A stretch of DNA of 64,000 nt from Tanytarsus gracilentus (taxonomy: Eukaryota > Arthropoda > Insecta > Diptera > Chironomidae): assembly GCA_038502055.1 (NCBI GenBank), contig JAXRKN010000045.1:1510501-1574500 (forward strand), written 5' to 3'. The notes under the pieces were generated by a model. That model ran no database searches. It was not told the DNA's origin and saw nothing but the letters and a program-made list of their open reading frames with translations. Both the position numbers and the translations under genes were made by a program. Shown in pieces: positions 39,101 through 50,887 of the stretch. Positions within the stretch are counted from its first letter, which is position 1. The number at the start of each line of letters is the position of its first letter.

Positions 39101-42100
39101 TAAAAATCAGAGCATCGCACGAAGATGTGTGGAAATTGAGGCCATCATCGGGTAGCGAGAGGAAAAAATTTGGAACAGCAACTAAACAATTGTGAAAATT
39201 ATGTAATTTTTCTCTTCAAATAAATTTTTGAATTTCTTTTGTGGAAAGTTTGGTGAGCGAGTGAGTGAGAGAGAAAATGGATAAATTTCGAAACGAGAAG
39301 TGAAAAAAGAGAAATTTGTGCTGCTGTTCAAACCGTTCAAGTGATGAATATATTGCATAATTTTTTTGTTTCGAGGCACAATTTCAAAATGCTAATTTTG
39401 CAAAAATTTAAAAAAATATATAAAAATCGGTGCGATTAAAAAAAAATTGGTGTTCCAACAAAGTTAATACAGCTTATAGATTGGGAAAAAAATTAAGATT
39501 AATTTTAAGCACTATAAGGAAGAGAAATAAATTATCAAGCAGTTTCACTTTAGCTTGATTCAATATTTGTCAAAAATGAATGATTTTTCCTCGTTTCCGA
39601 ACATGCAATGCGTTTCGTGTACAACACGACAAAGTGAGAGCACCACTCACTTCCTACTTTCCCATTTGAAGCGATTTTCCATCATTTTTCCTCCACCACC
39701 TTTCTCTCACACTGTACTAGAGTTGTTTTGCATATATTTGCATTTCGAATCAACGCAGAGAGCAAAATAGAGAGAGAGACAACGAAGATTAATTGTATAT
39801 TTATCTCAAATAATCTCTTTAGCTAAATTGCAACATTAAACCCTTGCAAAATAAAATAAAAACTCCATGTGAAAATTTCAAAATCGAAAGCGAAAGTGAA
39901 ACTTTTTTGTGTGTAACACGTTGACGCTCAATTTTTTTTGCATCATCGTTGAGAGAGCGCACGAAAAAGAAATAAAATCAAATCAGAAAGCATTAACAAT
40001 GTTTTTTTCTCTCTCACATTTTTGTGTACTTTATACTATTTGACTTCGGATGGTGAACCCTTTCCTTTTGGTGGCGGCGGAGTTTATGTAATGTTTTATT
40101 AAATTATTCACTTTTTACTTTTACTTTCATTTTTATTTCCACCAGTTAAAAATTGTTCACTATCTCTTCAATTGAATTTAACCTTCATTTTTGTGGTGAA
40201 ATTTAAAGATTTTTTTTTTGTATATCCCAAATTTCGTTTCCTTTTCTCTAAACTTGAATGAAAGTTAAATCAGAAAGCTTTTGAAAAGCTTCAAGACTTC
40301 CATAGCTAATTTAAAAATCTTAATTTTTCCACAAAACTTTTAAAAGCTCTTCACCATTTATGTCAGAAAATGTTCCCATCAGCTCATTGTCTAGCTCCAT
40401 ACGATGACTGATGAATGTGATTTATATTGTTAAATTAATGTCACATGCCATCCCACATGCGATCACATCTCTCTCGCTCATATCGTTCCTCATGACAAAT
40501 TATTATTCCACGACCTTTGTGGATTGTAAATCATATTGTTAAAATCTCTCTCTGTCTCAACTTTCACATCGTGCCAGTTGTCTCTTTAAATAAAGATTAC
40601 ACTGGGAAAGCTGCCGCTAATTTGCTGGTAATTCATGGTGATAAATCGATTGGTAATGGACGGGATTCATTTATCGTCGTTAAGGGCTTCTCTTCAATAC
40701 GCGCGTGAGTGTGTCACACACAAAAGACCAGTAAAGTTTCACTTGATTTCGCAAAATGATGCACAACAAATCTCTTATTGTGGCCACCGCTGCGCCTTTC
40801 GTTTCAACTTCTTCAGCATGTATGTAAATTACCACAGGCAAATTGTGAAAACTGTCTACGCTCAAAAAAAACTGACTAAGAGAGCTTCGAAAATAAAATA
40901 TGAGGAAATGTTAAATGGGAGAGTGAGACAAGAGAGAAAATGCAGAAAAAATAATGTGTGTGCAACATTGGAGTGTCTTTCACAATACGCTTGTAAAATT
41001 TCCCAACACTCTCTTTCTCTCATCGCCATGTGCTATGCAGTTGTATTTCTTTCACTTCTTTTCTTTCTTTTTTTTTACGTAAAGAGAAAACAAACAACAA
41101 CAAACTGCGAGAAAGCTCATGCTCGCGATCGACTCAAAAAATAATCTCCAAAGCATGCCAGTTGTAACTTGCCGAGCATACGAGTGCACGCGAAAATTCA
41201 TCCGTGCCGATATTTTTTTATTTTATTTTTGTGTTCAAGTGAATTTTAATCGTTAAGAATTAGAAGTTAACTATCACAATCATTATGTGCGGGTCACCTG
41301 AAGGTGTTGTCAAGACGCGACAGCATGAATTCATTCTCTTTAATGTCACATACGAGAATTATAAAATTAGTTATAGTTTTATGGTGAATAAAATATTTAT
41401 TTTTTGTGGCGAATTTCACAATTAAAAGAATTGTTTAAAAAAATCTAAAAAAAACTTTTTCCAACTTTCAACAGGTCAAAGTCGTCAAATTCAGTTACAT
41501 GTGGACGATAAACAATTTTAGTTTTTGTCGTGAGGAGATGGGCGAAGTATTAAAATCCTCAACATTCTCGGCAGGCGCAAATGACAAACTTAAATGGTGA
41601 GTAAAGGATTTTTAAACCAGGAAATATTTTTTACTTCCGCATTTCTAAAAAATCAAGGAAAGCATTTTAACTTAAAAAAAATTGTTTCGTTTAGGTGTCT
41701 GCGCGTGAATCCAAAAGGTCTCGATGAGGAAAGTAAAGACTATCTCTCCCTCTATTTGCTTCTCGTCTCCTGCAATAAATCGGAAGTTCGAGCCAAATTT
41801 AAATTCTCAATTCTCAATGCCAAGCGCGAAGAGACCAAAGCTATGGAATCGCAGCGAGCATATCGCTTCGTACAGGGTAAAGATTGGGGCTTCAAGAAGT
41901 TCATTCGACGCGATTTTCTCCTCGACGAAGCCAATGGTCTTTTGCCCGAGGACAAATTAACCATTTTCTGTGAGGTGAGTGGATTTTGTAACGATTTTTT
42001 TCTTCTCTACACTTTCGCTTTTTTTGCCTCTTTGACGGGTTGTTGGCGGCATTACGTCATTTGAAAATTCTCTCTCTCACCACTTCAAAGAGTAATTTTT

Positions 42101-43313
42101 TTAATTGAAAATATTGAAATGAATTATGGGGAAAAAAGAGAAAGAGAAATTCCGTGGATATTCGGAAAAAAGTGAGAGAGAGAAAAAATGAATTATGCCA
42201 TTTTTGGTCATGGTGATTGTATGCGTTATATATGATGTAACAGCAAAAAAGAGAAAAGAAAAAAAATTATGTGCCTCGTGATTTCATAATAATGAAACAT
42301 TAAGAAATTCAACACAAACGCATAAAAAAAAGTGAAGGAATGAAAACTTTTACCGATGATTTTCACTTTTTTGGATTGACTCATCAACTCTTCTTTTGTT
42401 TTCTGTTATAGGTCAGTGTTGTCGCTGACAGTGTTAATATATCAGGACAAAGTAACATAATCCAATTCAAAGTGCCAGAATGTAAGCTTTCGGAGGATTT
42501 GGGCAATCTATTTGATAATGAAAAGTTCAGCGATGTGACACTGTCGGTTGGTGGTCGAGAATTTCAGGCGCATAAAGCTATTCTTGCTGGTGAGTTGTGT
42601 ATAATTTTTTAATGTACTCTTTTTAGTAACAATTTAACTTTCATATCTTAGCTCGAAGTCCTGTCTTTGCCGCCATGTTTGAACATGAAATGGAAGAACG
42701 AAAACAGAACCGAGTCGCAATCACCGATGTCGATCACGAAGTGCTCAAAGAAATGCTTCGGTTCATCTACACTGGAAAGGCACCAAACTTGGAAAAAATG
42801 GCTGATGATTTACTCGCTGCTGCTGATAAGGTAATTAAATACATTTAATTAAATAAACAAAAAATTTTATTAAATTTCTCAAATTTTCTCCACCCAGTAT
42901 GCTCTTGAAAAGCTCAAAGTGATGTGTGAAGAAGCGCTATGTGTTAATCTATCAGTCGAGACGGCAGCCGAGACACTTATACTTGCGGATCTCCACAGCG
43001 CCGATCAATTGAAAGCGCAAACAATCGAGTTTATCAACACGTAAGTTACAACACCATGGTATATCCATATTGATTGATTAATTGAGGCGTTTATCCTCAC
43101 TTAACCCGCACCACAATTTATCGCAGATCCCAAATTAATTGACAATTTATTTTCTCCTCACCCAGCAGTCATGCAACAGATGTAATGGAAACCCTCGGAT
43201 GGAAGAACATGGTGACGACACATCCGCACCTGATAAATGAAGCATTTCGCGCCCTCGCAACCCAACAGATACCACCTATCGGACCCCCGCGTAAACGAGT
43301 TAAAATGAGCTGA
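24186..43313 (+). CDS. rdx: Roadkill / SPOP: MATH-BTB adaptor of Cullin-3 ubiquitin ligase
   Basis: Coding exons are 24186-24199, 36612-36768, 41475-41596, 41695-41974, 42412-42589, 42652-42830, 42898-43040 and 43169-43313. All introns are GT-AG and every phase matches, giving 405 residues from MALARLPVVNECPAG. An internal ATG at 36691 gives the 374-residue form starting MAVSRVPSPPLPEV, the same length as human SPOP. In 374-form numbering the MATH domain spans about 28-166 and keeps the substrate-groove residues Y87, F102, F125, W131 and F133. BTB spans about 190-297 (SDVTLSVGGREFQAHKAIL), followed by the BACK-like segment, and a C-terminal nuclear signal PPRKRVKMS. The family brings substrates such as the Hedgehog factor Ci/Gli to Cullin-3. 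The first two introns are 12.4 and 4.7 kb; the others are under 450 bases. The MATH-BTB core is certain; the upstream exon rests on splice and phase agreement. Confidence 0.96.
26705..26721. repeat. CA dinucleotide microsatellite
   Basis: An uninterrupted CA run in rdx intron 1. Confidence 0.85.
31731..31761. repeat. CT dinucleotide microsatellite
   Basis: An almost uninterrupted CT run lies inside rdx intron 1. It reads as GA on the - strand, the core of GAGA-factor sites in flies, but binding is not shown by sequence alone. Confidence 0.85.
32651..32674. repeat. CT dinucleotide microsatellite
   Basis: A second near-perfect CT run in rdx intron 1, about 0.9 kb after the first. Confidence 0.85.
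35766..35782. repeat. GA dinucleotide microsatellite
   Basis: A GA run in rdx intron 1 is followed directly by CGCGCG. Confidence 0.8.
36769..41474. other. rdx: rdx intron 2 (4.7 kb)
   Basis: It is bounded by GTAAGT at 36769 and TTTCAACAG ending at 41474. It contains one copy of the 0.9-kb inverted duplication (38435-39328). A 169-codon ATG-initiated frame at 40635-41144 lacks any recognisable domain. Confidence 0.9.
38435..39328 (+). repeat. 0.9-kb inverted duplication, copy A (in rdx intron 2)
   Basis: This segment recurs in reverse orientation at 46461-47365 with only scattered substitutions and small indels. One indel is a roughly 9-base insertion near 46474-46482 that copy A lacks. No terminal inverted repeats or target duplications are obvious at the boundaries. 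An antisense frame of 92 codons (39092-38814) is identical at the protein level in both copies, and the sense strand also has open frames. Coding is unproven: the two base differences I see in that interval are at third positions in two overlapping frames. It could be a dispersed repeat or a local segmental duplication. Confidence 0.85.
41975..42411. other. rdx: rdx intron 4 (437 bases)
   Basis: The longest of the short introns, between the MATH-encoding exon and the exon that begins VSVVADSVN. It has a GTGAGT donor and a TTATAG acceptor. The interior is GA-rich and AT-rich with nothing else notable. Confidence 0.95.
43163..43168 (+). promoter_or_regulatory. rdx: NAGNAG tandem splice acceptor of rdx last exon
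   Basis: The acceptor reads CCCAGCAG|TCATGC. Use of the second AG gives FINT-HATDV, the expected family sequence. Use of the first AG adds three bases and yields FINT-S-HATDV, inserting one serine without changing frame. Confidence 0.6.
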
Positions 43314-43883
43314 AATAAAGCGTTGACATCATTGACCGTGATGTCAGCATCATCATCCGTTCACTCGTCTCATAATAATCTTAATGTTATGTCATCACCT
43401 TCCCAACAACAACAATCGATATCATCGACACCCTCATTGACATCACTACTCCACCAGAAATTAACCACAAATAACGATCATCAGAAGGTCAATCAAAAAC
43501 AAGTTCTGCTGAATGACATCGCGTCGGGTCTCGCTAATGCTGTAGCCGTGGCCGTATCGAATGCCGTGTCCAACATAAATAACAACACTCAACAACATCA
43601 GGAGGTGTTGAGGCAACAACTTCAACAACCACCTCCGCCTCTTCCCGATCCACACAAAACCGTTCAACAATTTTCGCATTTGAGGCAGCAGCTCGAGAGC
43701 AAAGAGCCCGCCATCTATCACCATCTGAATAATCAAAATATTCTACGGAAGCGTCTCTCAAATATCAACATTGAAGCTGCAGTTGCATCGGCCGTCAATC
43801 GCTATCTCGCTACGACTATTAAAAATAATCAAGAGAAAATCGCAAAGTCAGATGATGTTGACATGATTTCTATGCAAGTCTAA
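43314..43883 (+). CDS. In-frame 189-codon extension downstream of the rdx stop
   Basis: Immediately after the rdx TGA (43311-43313) the same frame stays open for 189 sense codons to TAA at 43881-43883. The product is Gln-, Ser- and Asn-rich at first, then Ala/Val-rich (LANAVAVAVSNAVSNI), has a PPPPLP stretch, and ends in a charged segment with RKRLSNINIEAAVASAVNRY and DDVDMISMQV. The third-position base choice and composition resemble coding sequence and differ from the flanking AT-rich DNA. An internal ATG lies at 43341. Possible readings are programmed TGA readthrough giving a 564- or 595-residue Rdx, a second cistron, or an alternatively spliced 3' exon. No splice path removing the TGA was found. 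Coding status is likely; the mode of expression is inferred. Confidence 0.6.
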   Translation, partial: NKALTSLTVMSASSSVHSSHNNLNVMSSPSQQQQSISSTPSLTSLLHQKLTTNNDHQKVNQKQVLLNDIASGLANAVAVAVSNAVSNINNNTQQHQEVLRQQLQQPPPPLPDPHKTVQQFSHLRQQLESKEPAIYHHLNNQNILRKRLSNINIEAAVASAVNRYLATTIKNNQEKIAKSDDVDMISMQV

Positions 43884-44380
43884 AGAGAGACCAATTATAG
43901 TGAGTGATTGATTTGTAGCTACGATTTATTTTGCTGAAACAATTGAAAATTCCCGAAATTAATTTTATAAGAAGCTCCCCTTTTTTCTGTGTCAATGAGT
44001 GTTGTTGAGATATAAAAAAATTGAAATCTTTAAATTTTAAGTCAATCAAAGTCATTAGAGAGAGAGAGTTGGGAAGTGAACCTACAAAAATTTCTTCGAA
44101 AAGTGATAAGAATTGATGGAGATTTGCATTAAGGATTGAAAAAAAAACACAAAATAATTTTTTAGAATATGAGGTTAAGAATCAGTTTTAAGGATCAAAA
44201 GTGAGAAAAATAATTTAGAAATTCTTTCCGTGTTTCGCGCGAGCTTAAAATTGTCATTAACACTTGACTGTGCTTAGAATATTTAATTAAATTATTTTTC
44301 TCATGAAATTTAAAAATGTGATTTTTTTGTATAAATTTGAATTTGCCAGCGATCACCACACAATAACTTTTTTCCTGTTC

Positions 44381-44386
44381 AATAAA
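44381..44386 (+). terminator. rdx: Poly(A) signal candidate for rdx
   Basis: AATAAA lies about 0.5 kb after the downstream TAA at 43883, in AT-rich 3' UTR-like sequence. A second AATAAA is at 44658-44663, and another directly follows the TGA at 43314-43319. The last would leave almost no 3' UTR. Confidence 0.4.
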
Positions 44387-44663
44387 ATGAATTTTTAGTT
44401 AGCATAATTTTTGTTCTTTTTATGCACACCAAGCGCGTATTCATAGCTAAATTTTTTTCCTCTTTTGATTTTAGTGACAATTTTTTGTTCAATTTACTTT
44501 AAACGTTGCAAAACCCACCAATCAATCAAATACTAGAATGCGAGCATTGTGAGCGCTCCGGTTTCATTACTTGTCATTCTAAAATTACTTTGTAAATTTA
44601 GTAATTAATTAATTTTTAGTCTTAAAACAACACACAACAAAACATTTAAAAATCTGAAATAAA

Positions 44664-46460
44664 ATTCGTTCACGACATGAAGAAAAATGCGTGCTAAAAG
44701 GTTATTTTTAATTAATTCTTTTTTTATTCTAAATTATTGCGGACACTTTTTGAATGTGAAAATTTGCATTAGTTTTTCTTCTGTTGAGTTTTGTAAATAT
44801 TTCAATGAAAAGTTTCTTTGACAATTTTAAGGAAAAGCACCATGAAAAATTACATTAACTAGTTATTATCGTGACACCACTTCAGGGGGGTGTAAACTTA
44901 AATTAGATTTATTAAAAATTATCCACTTCTATAGGTTATTATAAAAAGAACAAAATTACTATCAAAAAAATCTTATCAAGTTTTCACCCCCTTCAATTGT
45001 GATCACAAACTTTCCTCCTATCTCTCGTGTCTCTTTTCTTAATTAATTATTTTTTGATCTCTTTGTTGAATAATTTTTTTAATTCATTAAAACATTAATT
45101 GATAAGACATCGAGAGATGAAAATTTAAAAAAGAAGCGGTGAAAATTTTTAAAATTTTTCCACTGATAAAAAGAAAATAAAAAAAAAATAATCAATGATA
45201 ATTAATTAAGGATGAATGTCTAGTACTATCATATAATTTAAAGAAGGTCGACAAATTAGAATTGAAAAACTTCTTTTTCGCTTTAGTTATTAATAAAAAA
45301 AATATGTGAAAATTGACAAAAAATAATTTTACTCTTCTCTCTATCCATAATGAAAATATTAGAAATTGAATCAAGTAGGAGTTTAAAAAAATATTGAACA
45401 CAATGGTGAGCTTCGATCTGATATCCCCGCGGGTTTTAGAGCACAATTAAACATATTTGGACGATTAAAAGCCATAAATTTTCTGTGATAAAGGAAAATT
45501 AAATTTTAGATATTGTGCGATTTTCCATCCCTTGATCTATCCACCCCTCAAATCTTAAGAAATGTCGCGGATCGAAGTGCAACTTGAGAGTGTCTGTTTG
45601 TTAAACAAAAAACAAAGCTAAAAATCAACTTTTTTACACAATCCACTTTTTGTTTCTGAACCAGGATAGAAAAAAAATGGAAATAGTTTTTCTCATAGAA
45701 ACAGCGAAAAATGTGAGCATTGCAAATTTTAAGGATGTCCAGAGGAAATTTAAGTCAATCATAAAGCAGCATCTGGAACTCTTTAAAATTTTCTCGCCAC
45801 CATCGACCTCATAATTTCTTATGTACATAACCCAAGTAACTTTTAATTAGTAGCGAAAGTTTTTTCAACATGAAACGATTAAACATTGACAGAATTCTTA
45901 GGCGATAACCGGTGAAAAAAAAAGTGTAACAAAAATGCAACCAACAATAATTAAATGTTAGAGATTTCATTGAGAAGAAATTGACATGAATTAAGTGAAA
46001 CCCAACTTTAAAATTAATGAAAAACTTGCATTAGGTTTTAAATGTACCACAATTGAGGATAAGAAGAAAAACAAATCACACAATTACAAAAAAATAATTA
46101 AAAATGACCAGAAAAGTTTTTGAAGAACGCAGAATTTTGTGAGCGAAACGCAATTAATGAAAAATAAAAACCTGGAAAATTTTTGAATTAAAAAATTAAT
46201 TTTTTTGACTTTTTTATTATTTTTTTTTGCAGAATTTGACATTTTGAATGAATTTCAGGAAATGATTGTTGGTAATTTCTCTTTTAATATTTATTAAACA
46301 TCTCAGCTAAGCCTAAGACAATCGCTAACGTGTGTCTTATGAGAAATGTGAAAACATAGGCGGGTGCTGCAGATTGGAATGAGAGAAAAAAGTTATGCAA
46401 TAGCCATAACTCGAGTGGTTTCCTATCTCTCACTCATTGTCGTCACCCAAAGCGCCATAG
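44664..46460. other. Non-coding stretch after rdx, no gene seen
   Basis: AT-rich sequence with only short open frames and no recognisable product or RNA gene. Confidence 0.5.
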
Positions 46461-47365
46461 CCAACAGCACAAAAGTGAAAATTTCTCTTTTTTCACTTCT
46501 CGTTTCGAAATTTATCCATTCTCTCTCTCACTCACTCGCTCACCAAACTTTCCACTCGAAAGAAATTCAAAAATTTATTTGAAGAGAAAAATTACATAAT
46601 TTTCACAATTGTTTAGTTGCTGCTCCAAATTTTTTCCTCTCGCTACCCGATGATGGCCTCAATTTCCACACATCTTCGTGCGATGCTCTGATTTTTATTT
46701 TTAAAAATGCACTCATCATACATTCGAACCGCATATTTGAGGAAAAATGACAGCAACTGCAACCGCGAGAATGTAAAGGAACACGAAAAAAAATATTTCA
46801 AGTCGGTCGATGATCTCAACAGAACAAACCAGTCATTTCGCTCTCGGCTCATGGACTCATCAATGGTCGACCTTGAGTCAGGTACTTTACATTTGATTCC
46901 TCCGCAATTTTCTCTATTCCACTTTGTGCTATTCTGTGATTTGAAGCATACATGGAGAAGACTTGGAAAAATGGAAGTTGTTTGAATTCTAATGAACTCA
47001 ACATACACACAACATTGCCGCTTTGGCATGGCAGAATAGCAACAAAGAAGAAGAAGAGAATCACCTTGAAAATGACTCACAGCAAATGAACTTTAATCAG
47101 TTTTCAGCTTATCAAGTCATTCCGCAAGGTCGAAGTAACTTTACCAAGTTCAAAATTCTAAGCATTTCACTTTAATTTATGGAGCCAAGAACAATTATCA
47201 TGGAATATAACTTCATCCGTAACATTCTTACATAAATAACTAGAAAGCACCGGCGAGGCGATGATGGTAGTTAATAATAATGATGGTATAAAAAAATGGA
47301 AATAAGAGCTATGCTAAGGAGAAGTGAAAGAACTATATCGAGAGTCAGGTCATTGACATTTTCCA
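46461..47365 (-). repeat. 0.9-kb inverted duplication, copy B
   Basis: The reverse-complement partner of 38435-39328. The pair brackets rdx exons 3 to 8 with about 7.1 kb between copies, so recombination between them could invert that block. Copy B differs from A by a small number of substitutions, the roughly 9-base insertion near 46474, and diverged edges. The 92-codon frame at 46707-46985 encodes the same peptide as the antisense frame of copy A. Confidence 0.85.
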
Positions 47366-50300
47366 CCTTCTCATCGCGCTTTTTTCTTGATGTTCTGAAA
47401 GAGCGTGGAAATGAGAAATGATGAAAGGTTAATAGAAATCACAAAGTGCGCATGAAATTCTTTCTTTCTTTATTTTAAAGTCATTTAAAATTCTTTTTTA
47501 AGTCAGGGATATTTTTTTTGAAATATTAAATTTTAATTATAAAACAAAAATTATATAAAAAAACATTTCGAAAAAACTAGACAAGATTTTTTTTATCAAA
47601 TTTCAAAATTACATAAAATTATCACCTCTTGCATTTTAACTCATGCCATACACATGGTGTTCTCTTCTAGCTAAAATGACTGCAGAATTTTGACCCCAAA
47701 ATTTCCTCATATCAGATGCTCTCATTTTAGCATTGCTAAGCATGCTCATGCACAACACTCGAATAATTACTCACTCATCGAGAAATAGATTAAATTTCGG
47801 GAAAAACATTTGCGCCCAATTAAATTCGGTCATTGCGCTTATCTTCTTTGACCCACTTATATTAAAGTTTAAAGCTAATTCATTTCTCGATTTTAAAGTT
47901 TTTCATCGAGAGAAAAAAGTTTTGTTTACATAAGTTTAATGAAACTTTGAAGTTTAAATGTTCCTAATGAGCAAAAAATTTTATAATTGTGCCTCTAAAA
48001 AAATTGCAAGTTTTAATTCCTGGATATTTTCAATTCTCAATTTCAACCTTTTTATTCTCATTTTAACGGCAATCAATGGATTTTTTATCAGGAAGAACCA
48101 TCATCGTGTTTGCATTTGGCAGAACAAAAAGATTCATTTTTTTAGTGTGCCAGGGACAAGCCAGCAGGAATTCCTCACTCAATGACTCAATGGAGAAAAA
48201 TTTGTTCTTATTTCTTTTTCGCAGATGTTTCAACAAAAAATTTAAAATCCTTGATGCGAGAAAATGAATTTGAAGGTGAATTAAACCTAAAAAAATTCTT
48301 ATCACCTTTCGAAATATTTTTCTCTCATCGCTCACCGAAGGTTTTTCCAATCGAGGTCGTCGGCAATAAAATTTTGGAAATTTTTTTTTCCGGGGAAGTA
48401 AATTAATTTTTAAATAAACAGAAAAAAATTGCCAGAACAGAGTTTGTAAAATATTTTTTTTTATCATATCAAATGTTCTGTAAATATTTAGATATTACAT
48501 CACAGCCGAAGATTGAGCAAAGTGCCAACACGTGGACTTATAAATATTACCTTGAAATATTTATTAAATAACACGCTCGTAGAATTTATGGTTGTCAGTG
48601 TCATCTAAAAGCGGACACAATGTTTTTTATCGTAAAATAAATCCGAGGTTAAGATGTTCCATGCTCTCCATATTTGAGCTGCTTATGACGCATTTGAGAT
48701 TTATTTGAGATTATTTGGGAAAAAATAAAATTAAATTTTAATTTAAAAAAAATTATTTTCAATGAAGCTGATTTGACTCATTATTTTAAGAATATGAAAT
48801 TTTAACCTTATGTTTTATTATGTTTTTAACTTATTCTAAACCCCAGCATTTAAAATCTGTTACTAACGAGACCAACCTTGAAAAATCCAAAAAGTTCTCA
48901 TTTTACCTTGAAACTCAATTTAATTTGCTCGAAATAAGCCCCGCACCCAAAATTTATATCACATATGCAGAATGTGCGATAAAAATTACTGCCCTTGACG
49001 AGTTTTTTTTTATCATTTTTATTATTATCACGAACCTCGACCTTCACATGTCTTCCTTCGCCAAAAAAAATACTCTTTTTTCAATTATTGCCTTTATCAC
49101 TCGCTGCTGTCTCGTTATACTCGAGAGACTCGCTCAATTAATTTTTTAAAGTGTCGAAAATTTGTTAAATCAACATTAAATGAGTGCGAAAAATGAGCTC
49201 GAGACGATGATTGTCACACTGGCGCGGAAAAGCTATAAATATATTCTCATTTTTTTCGCCAATTCTTGAAGGCTTCTTTTTAATTTTTTTAGCTCAATCA
49301 GTATTTAAAAATCTTTAGAGTCCTCTCAAAAAATGTAAAACTGTTTTTAACCGAAAATTCTCGCTCTATTTTGTGTACTTTATGGAACCGCACATCAGCT
49401 TAACGCATGAAAACTCACATCCGCACAGATTGGAAATGTCCTTGATCAAAATTACTTTTTGCGTGAGCCGATTTTCATCCACAGCCATACAAAAGAGCTC
49501 TCAAAATTGATGATGCGAATGTCAAAACGATTACTAGGAAGTGAGAATGAAGGTCGACAAAAAAATATTGTGTTGCGACCTGCTCGCGAATTTTATTCTG
49601 TTTGATTAATTTAACGGCCTTCAATTACGTTTTGTGTTTTTATATTTTTTTTTTGGCAAATGTGAAACGGTAATTTAGATCATTTTTTCGATGATAAACG
49701 AGGAGAAATTTTCAATTAGAAATGCTTGACTTTTTTATCATATCAAACCTGGTTGATTTAAGTGCCATGTGCGAGTGAGTGATTGAATGATTGTTTTTTG
49801 ATGAAGTTAAAAATACGTTAAATTTTTTTGACCCATTCTAAAGTATCCAAAAATTCTTGAATTTTACACAAAAGTGTTTAAATTTTTATTTAAAGCAAAA
49901 AACTCAATATCCATAAAATGAAATGCCATTTTCCCCATCAAATATTGCTGACAAGTTCCGTTATTAGCTGATAAGCCAGAAAAAAAACGCAAACGACTGT
50001 TGATTCAATTTTATTAGCACCGAATATACACGAGCCGTGACGCTTACAATGTCCTTGACATTCCCATCATTTTCGTTCATAATGCTTTTCACACACGGAA
50101 AAGTCACTCTCTGACTCTAAATTTCCGAAACGAAGATTTTTCGCAAAGAATCATCTTACCTTGAAAAGCGCCTCGGTAACTGGCCATCTTCGAAGAGTCA
50201 AGAATATTTTATTGGATAAAGTACACACAAATACATTCGTTGATTTTACCTGTGCCTTATAGCGACGATAAGAACCTTGAACAGAATAAAACGTTCTCAA

Positions 50301-50472
50301 GGATTTTCCTGTTCTTCATACACAATCGTCATTCTCGCACTTCTCGAAGATTTTTTTTATCGCGATTATCATTTATACTTTTTTTTCGGGTCTCTTTTGT
50401 GGCGTAACATTGAACATTGTGGAAGTGGGTGAGTCGAAGAATTATGTAACGCCTTCAATGAAAATTGCGGCT
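47366..50472. other. Non-coding stretch, no gene seen
   Basis: AT-rich sequence with open frames at 48063-48467 (-) and 48820-49149 (+). These lack recognisable domains and overlap frames on the other strand; I treat them as chance. Confidence 0.5.
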
Positions 50473-50755
50473 AACTTCGTTTCTGGGCTCTTTTTCTCTT
50501 TTTTGATGGATTTTGTAGATTAGGGCTCCTGAGTCGAATCTGAAAAAAATTGGCGCTGACCCTCCTGGACCCCTACGACTAAAGTTTCATTTTTTTCTTT
50601 GTTTATACACCAAAAAAGCCTACAATTTAAGGGAAAGGTGGGAATTTGGGGTTCTCGGGTGGGGAGGGTTCACGACAGGTCTTAGGGTAGGTAACACAAG
50701 GGGTACGCAACTTACAATGGTAAAACTTTAATTTTGCCATTTTCCATCTTAACTT

Positions 50756-50887
50756 GTGGGTTAACCGATTATTAAAAACACTATATTAAAATATGAGTTA
50801 ACCGATTTTTAAAAACACAAAGTTGATAAACACGTGGGTTAACCGATTTATGTAAAACCAAACTTATATTATAGGTTAACGATTTTT
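50756..50887. repeat. Four GTTAACCGAT subrepeats, left side of element copy 2
   Basis: Variants of GTGGGTTAACCGATTTTTA occur at about 50756-50770, 50796-50810, 50835-50850 and 50874-50887. Two reverse-complement copies (AAATCGGTTAACCCACAT) lie at 51862-51879 and 51901-51918. Confidence 0.85.

Noticed and set aside
41594..42064. 156-codon single frame including part of MATH
   Set aside because: It is rdx exon 41695-41974 read through into both flanking introns; the splice sites and the homologous protein show the true limits.
48063..48467. 134-codon - strand frame
   Set aside because: No ATG start in a good context and no domain; overlapping frames on the + strand are equally open. Consistent with chance.
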